The notes under the pieces were generated by a model. It was not told the DNA's origin and ran no database searches. It worked only from the letters and a program-made list of their open reading frames with translations. A stretch of 64,000 nucleotides of DNA from Sporosarcina aquimarina (GTDB taxonomy: Bacteria > Bacillota > Bacilli > Bacillales_A > Planococcaceae): assembly GCF_023715615.1 (NCBI RefSeq), contig NZ_JAMBOM010000005.1:1-64000 (forward strand). Direction: 5' to 3'. The position numbers and the translations under genes were made by a program. Positions 27,104-35,262 of the stretch are shown one piece after another (position 1 is the stretch's first letter; each line of letters starts with the position of its first letter).

Positions 27104-28699
27104 ATGGAATTACTGCGCTCGTTACTCGACGAACCACTGATTTTATTATTCGTTATCTTATTTCTTGGCTCCTGGTTCGGCTCATTGTCCATTAAGGGTC
27201 TTAACTTGGGTGCAGCAGGAGTTTTGCTAGTTGCAATGGTATTTGGACATTTCGGCTTTGCCATTTCGCCAGTGATCCAAAATTTTGGATTGAGTCTTTT
27301 CATAGTCGGTATCGGATTACAGGCAGGTCCGAAGTTTTTCCGCATGCTGCGATCTAGTGGTCTGATTTTCGGAATTTTATCGTTACTAATCATCCTATTT
27401 GCGGTTGTCACGACGATTTTGGTCGCAAAAGGACTCAACCTGGACCCGGCACTCAGTGTTGGACTCATGACCGGTGCTCTTACAAGTACACCTGGTTTAG
27501 CTGCAGCCTTGCAAGCAACGCATGATCCGCTTGCGTCGGTCGGTTATGGGATCGCCTATCCGTTCGGCGTATTGGCCGTTGTCTTGTTCGTGCAATTGCT
27601 CCCCCGCATCGGGAAGATCGATTTACAAAAGGACCTGGAAGAAACCGCGAATCCAATCCGAACAGTTGGTTCACCCGTCCTCACAACTCTTGAAGTGACG
27701 AATCCGATGCTTCACAAAAGTAGTTTGAGCGAATTGAATTTTGCTCCCTATGACGCTGTCGTCAGTCGGGTCATCCGTGATGGCCATACGATGATTGCCC
27801 TAGGTGATACAATTTTGCTGAACGGAGACAACCTAGTTGTGGTCGGTAACGAAACGAAGCTCGATGGACTGATCGCATATGTTGGGAGACCTGTCGACAC
27901 AGATTTAGCGAATCCCGACAATGTCCATCTCCGGAAAGTGACCGTCGATTCGGATGAAGTAATGGGGAAAACACTCAAAGACCTCAGATTACGTAAGGAT
28001 CACGGGACTACCGTCACTCGCATCACACGTGAAGGGATTGAACTGACGCAAAATCCGAACTTGCCGTTAATCCGCGGAGACGTCTTGACAATTGTCAGTA
28101 CAGAACAGCGTCTCGATGAAGTCGAAGAACTTTTCAGCCGCAAAAAACTCGCCATCACAAATTTGGATATCTTTTCAATTAGTGTCACGTTGCTTCTTGG
28201 GGTACTACTTGGGATGGTGCCGATACCAATCCCGGGGCTTGGCACGATACAGTTAGGTACTGCAGGGGGACCACTTTTTGTCGCTCTGATTATTGGGCAC
28301 TTCGGTAAGCTTGGACCTATCCACGTTCGTTATTACGGTCCTTCCAATCACGTAATTCGTGAGCTCGGCCTAGTACTTTTCCTTGCTGGAGCCGGAACGA
28401 CCGCCGGTGCAGGAATTGTAGAAGTGATCCAGACAGAAGGCTTGAAACTCATATTTGCAGGAGTTCTAATAACACTGATTCCTATTTTCGCCGGTTATTT
28501 TGCTGCGCGCAAACTATTAAAACTAAGTGTCGTCCACTCACTTGGCGGACTTTCAGGTGGTATGACAAGTACACCTGCACTTGGTGCCTTGAACCAACTC
28601 ATTGACTCTGAAGACCCTGCGATTGCGTATGCAGCTGCATATCCATTTGCACTAATTCTAGTTGCAATTGCATCCCAATTGATTGTGTTCTTCTTATAG
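27104..28699 (+). CDS. AspT/YidE-family transporter with two RCK_C (TrkA-C) domains
   Basis: About 531 residues. Two homologous membrane halves (about residues 10-180 and 365-530) share the repeat GLSLFIVGIGLQAGP / GLVLFLAGAGTTAGA, and the second a G-x-MTSTPALGAL motif (first: GALTSTPGLAAAL). Between them lie two cytosolic RCK_C domains (about 205-280 and 290-355). This is the aspartate:alanine exchanger architecture. The true substrate is unknown for most members. Start ATG 27104 has GAGGTG 6 nt upstream; GTG at 27095 overlaps that site. Confidence 0.85.
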   Translation: MELLRSLLDEPLILLFVILFLGSWFGSLSIKGLNLGAAGVLLVAMVFGHFGFAISPVIQNFGLSLFIVGIGLQAGPKFFRMLRSSGLIFGILSLLIILFAVVTTILVAKGLNLDPALSVGLMTGALTSTPGLAAALQATHDPLASVGYGIAYPFGVLAVVLFVQLLPRIGKIDLQKDLEETANPIRTVGSPVLTTLEVTNPMLHKSSLSELNFAPYDAVVSRVIRDGHTMIALGDTILLNGDNLVVVGNETKLDGLIAYVGRPVDTDLANPDNVHLRKVTVDSDEVMGKTLKDLRLRKDHGTTVTRITREGIELTQNPNLPLIRGDVLTIVSTEQRLDEVEELFSRKKLAITNLDIFSISVTLLLGVLLGMVPIPIPGLGTIQLGTAGGPLFVALIIGHFGKLGPIHVRYYGPSNHVIRELGLVLFLAGAGTTAGAGIVEVIQTEGLKLIFAGVLITLIPIFAGYFAARKLLKLSVVHSLGGLSGGMTSTPALGALNQLIDSEDPAIAYAAAYPFALILVAIASQLIVFFL

Positions 28700-28753
28700 A
28701 AAAAGACCCTGTCCATCAGCCAATTACAAAGGCTGATGGATAGGGTCTTTTGT
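28699..28753. terminator. Bidirectional terminator between the AspT-like and MFS genes
   Basis: A very long stem: AAAAGACCCT and TCCATCAGCC pair with GGCTGATGGA and AGGGTCTTTT around a loop of about 9 nt. It extends into the last codons of the minus-strand MFS gene. Confidence 0.92.
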
Positions 28754-29905
28754 TACGTCTGGCTTGCGCATCCAAACGAATGCGAGTATAGCTCCTCCGA
28801 TGAGTACAATCGTTGCAAAGTAGAACGGATAATCGAGATCAATGTCGAACAGAATGCCTCCTACTATCGGGCCAATCATATTCCCGATGCTTGTGAACAT
28901 GGAGTTCATCCCTCCGACAAATCCTTGTTCATTCCCTGCAATTTTAGACAAGTAGGAAGTCGCAGCTGGGCGGATTAAATCAAATCCGACAAACACGACA
29001 ATTGTAACTGCCAAAACTGCAAAGTAAGAACTTACTACCGTCATGGCTGCAACTAAGACAGCGGATAACACTAAACACCAGTATATGAGTTTTTTTTCAC
29101 CCATACGTTTTGCGAGTCGATCGAACAAAACAACTTGTGCGATTGCACCGACAATCCCACTTCCTGTAATAACAATCGCAATATCTGCAGGTGTGAACGC
29201 AAACTTATGATCGACGAATAGGCTAAAGATGGATTCAAACGATGCAAGTCCGAATGACAATACAAAAATCAAGAGGAACACGATGAAGTATATGGGTGCA
29301 AAAATTCGTGTGAATCCTGGCTTTTTTGTATTCATTGTTTCCTCATATTGCCGGTCAGGCTCTCGCAACATAATCAGAGAGAAGATTGCTGCAAAAAGTG
29401 CAAGACCCGCTGCGAAGAAAAATGGAACCCGCGTACCTAGAGTCGCAAGAAATCCACCTACTCCTGGTCCTAGTATAAATCCAGTGGAAATTGCTGCGGA
29501 CATATAGCCAAGTGCTTTAGCTCGAGTATCGTTTGTGGTGATATCTGCGATGAATGCTGTGACCGCTGGCATGATGAAAGCTGCACTAACACCGCCGACA
29601 ATTCGCGAAGCAAACAGGACAGATAATGTTTGACCAACAGCAAACAAAAGTTCGGATACACTAAACATTAGCAATCCAATGACGATCATTTTCTTCCGTC
29701 CAAAGGAATCTACCCAACGCCCCGATAACGGAGAGGCTACAAGCTGTGCGACTGCAAAGAAAGCGACTAGATAGCCGACTATTTTTCCTGATAGATGCAA
29801 TTCATTCATTAACGTTGGCATAACGGGAATTACAAGACCTATGCCTAAGAAAGCGATGAGCAAATTTGTTAACAATAACCACAGTGTAAGTGATGATTTT
29901 TTCAT
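28724..29905 (-). CDS. MFS multidrug efflux transporter (DHA1, NorA/TetA-like)
   Basis: About 393 residues, 12 predicted segments. Motif A is VDSFGRKKMIVIG (about residue 65) and motif C is GFILGPGVGGFLA (about residue 138), the marker of drug:H+ antiporters with 12 segments. Start ATG 29905 with AGGAGCGG upstream; the frame extends 17 codons further without an RBS. The last residues are encoded inside the shared terminator. Confidence 0.85.
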   Translation of the reverse strand: MKKSSLTLWLLLTNLLIAFLGIGLVIPVMPTLMNELHLSGKIVGYLVAFFAVAQLVASPLSGRWVDSFGRKKMIVIGLLMFSVSELLFAVGQTLSVLFASRIVGGVSAAFIMPAVTAFIADITTNDTRAKALGYMSAAISTGFILGPGVGGFLATLGTRVPFFFAAGLALFAAIFSLIMLREPDRQYEETMNTKKPGFTRIFAPIYFIVFLLIFVLSFGLASFESIFSLFVDHKFAFTPADIAIVITGSGIVGAIAQVVLFDRLAKRMGEKKLIYWCLVLSAVLVAAMTVVSSYFAVLAVTIVVFVGFDLIRPAATSYLSKIAGNEQGFVGGMNSMFTSIGNMIGPIVGGILFDIDLDYPFYFATIVLIGGAILAFVWMRKPDVTKDPIHQPL

Positions 29906-30035
29906 ATGTTCCGCTCCTACAACCAGTATCGTCCTTAAAATAATATATTTCTTCATTTTATCACGGTTGTGGTTGGTAACCTAGCCAATTGTATTCAGGT
30001 ATTCATGGGTTGTGACGAACTTTTGTCTTTGCACG

Positions 30036-31730
30036 TTAAAACGCACCAGCTCCTCCGCCACCGCCACCAACTCCACCACCACTTGAAGACGATGAGGATG
30101 ATGAGGTAGTAGATGCAGCAACTGCACTATCTGCCCGATTTAATTGCGAATAGGCAAGCGTTCCTATTGGGAAGTAGTACATGATTGGGGGAACATATCC
30201 ACGTTCGTAAATTGAATTTAAATCCTCCATTTTCTTTTCATCCCATGTTTTTGTACCAATTCCGAAAATCACTGCACGCTTTTGCTCGTCATCCAGTTGA
30301 TCATTCAAATCAGTAGCGGAAACATCAGGTAATCGCTTCCGGAAAGCATCCCATTGGTACTGGATTCCAAGTCCCTTGACTGTTTTAGGAGCGTACAACA
30401 ATCCAAATAACACAAGAATTAGACTTGGGATTATTAAAAACAATAGCCACATCGTCTGACCGTAGATTCCAAATACAATCATCGGAGCAATGAGTAAAAA
30501 TCCTACTATGACAGATAAGACACGTACGCCTTTACCGCCACCCTTCATATGATTGTTATCTATTTCCTCTCTTATAGACTTCTCCCATGCACTTTGCAAT
30601 GTATTGTATTTATTGACTTCCTGTTGAGCTGATAATTTGTCCCCTTCCAATACATCTAAATTACTGTAGGAAAACGTTTGGCCATCTCCAAAACCATCGA
30701 ATAACCATTCAATAAGCAATCGCTCATGCTCATATTCCGTATCACGACTAACTACACGAAATGCATCTTCACCTTCTTTTTTAATGTAGCCTTTTCGAAG
30801 TAAGTCCAAGAGTGCCGTTGTTTGGACTTGTGTACTTCCAACGTGTGGCACCGTGTATCGAAGTGTTGAAGGTAGGCTCATAATCGCTTCGGGAACAAAA
30901 TAGGCTTCTGGGTAATCCAAGACAGCTTGCTCTCGACGTTTGTTTTGCAATCGCATTGTATATACGCCTATGAGAAGTAGTAGCAGTACAGCACCTCCAA
31001 ATAGATAGGGCGCTACTGTTCCAGACAACTTATGCATCTTGTCATAACGAGCTTGTGCTGCAATTAGTGATTGTTGCTCTTTTTCCAAAACAGGTCGTAT
31101 TTTTTTGTCACTTGTGCGTACAGCCTCGGAGAACAGTGCTTCGTCAAAACCTATACGGACATCTGCATTCGTCCCAGCTGATATTTTTCCAAGATTAAAT
31201 ACAACCGTTCCCTCTTTATCCGTCTTTTCTGATCCACGAGCAGCATCATAGCCCATCGCAATTACATCATCCGTCACTTCCGGCGGGCGAACGGTAATCA
31301 TTACATTTCCAAAGTCAGTTTCGTTTCGATCGTCAAAAAACGGCCAGTAAAATTGTGCCATGTCAGAGTATTTTTCTACTCCACCTTCAATCGTGTAGGA
31401 TAATTCAATAGTGACATTCTCATCTTTTGCTTTTCTGTAGATTTTATAGCTACCGCCATTCCCTTCGATTTTAAGGGGTTTTCCGTTTTCATCAGCATGA
31501 AGGTCACTGATTTTGCTATCTTCTTTTGGATAAATATCACGGGTGATTCCATTGAAAGAGCCATCGAATTCATACGTTAACCGTTCCTTCACCTGCACAT
31601 TCCCATCCGTTTCGAGTTGTGCATCAATCTTAAAATCCTTGATTGTGAAGTCTTCTGCAAATGCCGGATTCGGAAACACAATCAACACTACCAACATCAC
31701 AGCACTTAACATTGCTTTTTTCACGTCCAT
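30036..31730 (-). CDS. DUF2207 membrane protein with a glycine-rich tail
   Basis: About 564 residues. Signal peptide (MLSAVMLVVLIVFPNPAFA), an extracytoplasmic DUF2207 beta domain (about 30-230, including RLTYEFDGSFNGITRDIYP), a membrane segment (about 245-265), a cytoplasmic part, two further segments (about 405-450), and a C-terminal Ser-rich then Gly-rich tail (GGGVGGGGGGAGAF). Length and tail are typical of the family, whose function is unknown. Start: ATG 31730 next to AAGGGAG, or GTG 31724 with better spacing. Confidence 0.85.
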   Translation of the reverse strand: MDVKKAMLSAVMLVVLIVFPNPAFAEDFTIKDFKIDAQLETDGNVQVKERLTYEFDGSFNGITRDIYPKEDSKISDLHADENGKPLKIEGNGGSYKIYRKAKDENVTIELSYTIEGGVEKYSDMAQFYWPFFDDRNETDFGNVMITVRPPEVTDDVIAMGYDAARGSEKTDKEGTVVFNLGKISAGTNADVRIGFDEALFSEAVRTSDKKIRPVLEKEQQSLIAAQARYDKMHKLSGTVAPYLFGGAVLLLLLIGVYTMRLQNKRREQAVLDYPEAYFVPEAIMSLPSTLRYTVPHVGSTQVQTTALLDLLRKGYIKKEGEDAFRVVSRDTEYEHERLLIEWLFDGFGDGQTFSYSNLDVLEGDKLSAQQEVNKYNTLQSAWEKSIREEIDNNHMKGGGKGVRVLSVIVGFLLIAPMIVFGIYGQTMWLLFLIIPSLILVLFGLLYAPKTVKGLGIQYQWDAFRKRLPDVSATDLNDQLDDEQKRAVIFGIGTKTWDEKKMEDLNSIYERGYVPPIMYYFPIGTLAYSQLNRADSAVAASTTSSSSSSSSGGGVGGGGGGAGAF

Positions 31731-31827
31731 CACTCCCTTCTTTCTATTACGAATGTCCATCCCTATAGTTTCAAAGCTCGAAATATTAGACCACTTATAT
31801 GTCTCTTCCCCTTAATCCGACCATATA

Positions 31828-31859
31828 AAAGCGTTCCATCCATTTTTGGATAGAACGCT
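31828..31859 (-). terminator. Terminator after the HAD hydrolase gene
   Basis: Stem AGCGTTC(T)ATCC / GGAT(G)GAACGCT followed by TTTTATA on the minus strand. Confidence 0.82.
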
Positions 31860-31873
31860 CTCGAATTACTTAT

Positions 31874-32518
31874 TTACTGCTCCAGTAAACGATAGTCAAA
31901 ATCAGAAAACGACTCAATCAGTTGCCCCTTTTCGTGGAACGATAACGAACGCGTCACATCGTTCGGGATGATTAAGCAATGAACGCCTGCACTTATGGCT
32001 GCAATCGATCCGTTATAGGAATCTTCCACAGCAATTGCCTCGTCTGGGGTAACACCGAGTCGTTCCAATGCCACTTCGTAAATCGCTGGATTTGGTTTCA
32101 CTTCATCGACATCATCTGCTGAAACGATAATCGGGAAATACTCCAGCAAGCCATGTTGAGTAAGAAACCCTTCAATCCAATTCCGCTTTGAACTACTCGC
32201 AACGGCAAGCAAGATTCCTCGTTCTTTTAGTTCTTTTACAGTCTCTAAAAACCCATCCCGTAATGCCAATTGTTCCCGAATTTTTTCAAATCGGGAGTTG
32301 ACTTGATTATGAAAAACAGTACGATCCATTGGCACATCTAGCGACTGGTCTATAAAGTCAAATAATGCACCATCCGTTGAACCAACCACTTTTACGAATT
32401 CTTCCAACGTCAAGTTGAATCCATGTTGCTCCTTCAAGATTTCTTGATAAATATCAAACCATGCTGATTCTGTATCAATGATCGTTCCATCAAAATCGAA
32501 TATTACTGCCTTCTTCAC
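31874..32518 (-). CDS. HAD-superfamily hydrolase (beta-phosphoglucomutase-like, YhcW type)
   Basis: 214 residues. Motif I FDFDGTIIDTE (nucleophile Asp at residue 8), helical cap (about 15-85), motif II VASSSKRNW, motif III Lys in EVKPNPAIYE, motif IV AVEDSYNG. This cap-C1 group dephosphorylates small sugar phosphates or acts as a mutase. GTG start preceded by GGGG. Monocistronic. Confidence 0.85.
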   Translation of the reverse strand: MKKAVIFDFDGTIIDTESAWFDIYQEILKEQHGFNLTLEEFVKVVGSTDGALFDFIDQSLDVPMDRTVFHNQVNSRFEKIREQLALRDGFLETVKELKERGILLAVASSSKRNWIEGFLTQHGLLEYFPIIVSADDVDEVKPNPAIYEVALERLGVTPDEAIAVEDSYNGSIAAISAGVHCLIIPNDVTRSLSFHEKGQLIESFSDFDYRLLEQ

Positions 32519-32694
32519 ACTTGTTCCCCATTTCCGTAATACGTTCTAGTTTTCCTGTACCCATTATAGGGGCAAAGTCACATTTGGTCGACCAATTCTC
32601 TGGTATTCATTTAGTTATCAGAATACTGTCGTTAACTATGGTCAACTTTGCTATACTTAATCAATAATTGAATGAATAGAAAAGAGGGGCCACC

Positions 32695-33342
32695 ATGAAA
32701 CTAGTGACACTATCTACGGGTTTACCTAAGCAAATTAGTACTTCAAAAGGGAAAGAACTCGTCACGGGGATTTGTAAACAAACGATTACAGAAGCATTCT
32801 TGTCATTTGATGGTTTTAAAGGCGATGACGTAGCTGATAAAAAACACCATGGCGGACCAGATCGCGCAGTTTGTATGTATCCTCATGAACATTATGCGCA
32901 ATGGAATGAAGAGTTCAAATGTCAACTTCCACCCGCAGCATTCGGAGAAAATATCACTGCATCCGGTATGACCGAAGCTGAAATTTGTATAGGTGATATC
33001 TTTACACTAGGAGACGCCGTCATCCAAGTGACCCAAGGCAGAATTCCATGCAATACCATCGATCAGCGTCTTGGATACCCGATGATGAAAAACATGATTC
33101 AGACCGGATATACTGGCTACTTATGTCGCGTTCTAAAAGAAGGAATGGTTCAGTCAGATGACCAGATAACGTTACACAAAAAAGATTCACATGGAGTCTC
33201 AGTACTTGAAGCAAATTCAACGTACTTCCATAATCCAAAAGATATCGATGGAATCCGTCGTGTGTTAGCAATAGAAGCACTCGCTGACGATTGGCATGAT
33301 AAGTTTGAAAACCGTTTAGAAAAAGCACTTGCGAACTCCTAA
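32695..33342 (+). CDS. MOSC-domain protein (YiiM-like)
   Basis: 215 residues. The MOSC core contains KKHHGGPDRAVCMYPHEHYAQW (about 57-78) and ITQGRIPCNTIDQRLG-like VTQGRIPCNTIDQ (Cys near residue 119), the conserved Cys that binds molybdenum cofactor sulfur in the family. YiiM members reduce N-hydroxylated compounds such as 6-hydroxylaminopurine. Strong RBS AGAGGGG. The gene ends before terminator 33481 and array B. Confidence 0.88.
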   Translation: MKLVTLSTGLPKQISTSKGKELVTGICKQTITEAFLSFDGFKGDDVADKKHHGGPDRAVCMYPHEHYAQWNEEFKCQLPPAAFGENITASGMTEAEICIGDIFTLGDAVIQVTQGRIPCNTIDQRLGYPMMKNMIQTGYTGYLCRVLKEGMVQSDDQITLHKKDSHGVSVLEANSTYFHNPKDIDGIRRVLAIEALADDWHDKFENRLEKALANS

Positions 33343-33480
33343 AGTCGATAAGCTATATTGAGATTGAATGATCGCCAAATAACTTGTATGGTTGTTTACT
33401 TGAGTCACTTATCTTTCTGACCATATGAGGTCTTACGGAATTCGGTGTTTCAATCTTTGCTCAAGAGTTGAATTAATAAA

Positions 33481-33517
33481 ACAGGAGCCTCCTTGTATTG
33501 GGAGCTCCTGTTTTTGT
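33481..33517 (+). terminator. Terminator after the MOSC gene
   Basis: Stem ACAGGAGC(C)TCC / GGG(A)GCTCCTGT followed by TTTTTG. Confidence 0.88.
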
Positions 33518-33652
33518 TAGGATGTTTTATTAGAATTACTTCGCAGATGCGAAGCTTACCTAATCAGGGTTCTAAAACTAGATTGGTCGTGTGATAGTTG
33601 TGTAGGCGTCTATTTTCATAGCGTCTGCTATTGATTGGGACTCAACTTTGTG

Positions 33653-33832
33653 TTTATGAGCACTCTCTAGAATTTATGAGCACTTTTGAAGGTTTATGAG
33701 CACTTTCCAGGATTTATGATCACTTTTGAAGGTTTATGATCACTTTTCATATTTTATGAGCATAATCCATGATTTATGAGCATTTATCAAGATTTATGAT
33801 CACTTTCCAAAATTTATGAGCGCTCGACCATC
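33653..33832. repeat. Array B: nine exact 20-bp units with core TTTATGAGCAC
   Basis: Units start at 33653, 33673, 33693, 33713, 33733, 33753, 33773, 33793 and 33813, with no indel. The core is TTTATGAGCACTTT (variants GATCAC, GAGCAT, GAGCGC); the last 6-9 bases of each unit vary. On the minus strand the core reads GTGCTCATAAA. The ninth unit contains the TAA stop of the CoA-transferase gene, so the array continues straight out of that coding sequence. It lies between two convergent genes. No coding potential. Confidence 0.95.
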
Positions 33833-35127
33833 TTTGTTGCTGATTGTTTCCCTAGAGCAGGCAAGATTCCAGCGGCAATCGCCTCATTGCGCAATTCATC
33901 TCGGAATTTTGGATGTGCTATTGCAATCAAAGCTTTCGCACGTTCGCGGATCGATTTACCATGTAATTTAGCAATCCCATACTCTGTTACGATGCAATCG
34001 ACCTCGTTTTTAGACGTCGTTACGACAGAACCAGGAGTAAGCTTCAATTTAATGCGTGAAATGGAATCATTTTTCAATGTCGAGTACATGCAAATGAACC
34101 CTTTCCCATTTTTCGCAAGTTGTGCTCCCCTCGCAAAATCTGCCTGTCCGCCTGTTGACGAATAGTAGTTTCCAGCAATCGTTTCAGATGCACATTGGCC
34201 ATACAAGTCCACTTCTGTCGTTGCATTGATGGATACAATATTGTCCTCTTTTGCAATTTCATAGGGATCATTGACCATACTCACAGGCAAAAATTCAACG
34301 CTTGGATTATTGTGAAGGAACTCATAGAGTCGCTGAGTTCCATAGGCAAACGTCGTCACAATTTTCCCTTGATGAGTGCATTTGTTCATCCCTGTCACCG
34401 CACCTGAGGAAACGAGATCCACAATTCCATCCGTCAACATTTCAGTATGGATTCCCAAATCACGGTGGTCTCTCAACATACTCATCACGGCATTCGGAAC
34501 CGCTCCAATTCCCACCTGCAACGTATCTCCATTTTGAATTTGAGACGTGATATAACTAGCAATCTTTTTGTCTTTCTCAGTACTAACCGGACACTTCTCT
34601 TCTGCAAGAAACGCGTCGTGTTTGACATAGCCTTCAATTTGGCTTAGGTGTATTTGGTTTTTCCCGAAGGTGCGTGGCATGTACTTGTTCACTTCGAGGA
34701 TGAATGGAACTTTCCCGATGAACTCGGAGACATAATCGGCTTGCGTTCCAAGTGAGAAGTACCCGTGCTCATCCGGTAAAGATGCAACTGCCATGACCAC
34801 TGGACGTCTCAGTGTTTCTCGTAACAACCTTGGGACTTCGTTAAATACATTAGGAACAAGATCGACTGCTCCACTACGGAATGCGTTGCGTGTTGCTCCA
34901 CTCAAAAAATACGACGTGTGCGACAAATGGCCTTTCATTTCTCCTCGAATATAAGCACGTTCCCGGAGTGCCAACATCTGGTGAACGATTATGTTTTCCA
35001 ATTGTTTATAATTTGCTTCTAATAGATCCAGTAACAAGTGAGGTTCCCCATTTGCAATGGGAATAACGAGATCAGTGCCAGGTTGCATTAGTGCCATGAA
35101 TTCTTGCTCGCTCAAATGTTTCGTCAT
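33814..35127 (-). CDS. Acetyl-CoA hydrolase/CoA-transferase family protein
   Basis: 437 residues. Family marks: IGAVPNAVMSML near residue 205 and the catalytic Glu in VSINATTEVDLYGQ near 295, then GGQADFARGA and a C-terminal VTEYGIAKLHGKSIRERAKALI. The length and sequence fit acetate, succinate or 4-hydroxybutyrate CoA-transferases rather than a pure hydrolase. Weak RBS (GGAG, 14 nt upstream). The last codons (CGC TCA TAA) form part of array B's terminal unit. Confidence 0.88.
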   Translation of the reverse strand: MTKHLSEQEFMALMQPGTDLVIPIANGEPHLLLDLLEANYKQLENIIVHQMLALRERAYIRGEMKGHLSHTSYFLSGATRNAFRSGAVDLVPNVFNEVPRLLRETLRRPVVMAVASLPDEHGYFSLGTQADYVSEFIGKVPFILEVNKYMPRTFGKNQIHLSQIEGYVKHDAFLAEEKCPVSTEKDKKIASYITSQIQNGDTLQVGIGAVPNAVMSMLRDHRDLGIHTEMLTDGIVDLVSSGAVTGMNKCTHQGKIVTTFAYGTQRLYEFLHNNPSVEFLPVSMVNDPYEIAKEDNIVSINATTEVDLYGQCASETIAGNYYSSTGGQADFARGAQLAKNGKGFICMYSTLKNDSISRIKLKLTPGSVVTTSKNEVDCIVTEYGIAKLHGKSIRERAKALIAIAHPKFRDELRNEAIAAGILPALGKQSATKMVERS

Positions 35128-35226
35128 AATTAGATTAACAGCTCCAGTCCATATGATACTTCAATTATATCGCAGACTGAGCGCTCGCTCAACACAGAGA
35201 TTAACAACATAATTGCTTATGATGAA

Positions 35227-35262
35227 AACACTCCTTCCGCATCAGTCTGCGAAAGGAGTGTG
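35227..35262 (-). terminator. Terminator overlapping the yfhO stop codon
   Basis: Stem ACACTCCTTTCGCA / GCGGAAGGAGTGT followed by TTTTCATC on the minus strand; the yfhO stop lies inside the loop. Confidence 0.85.
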
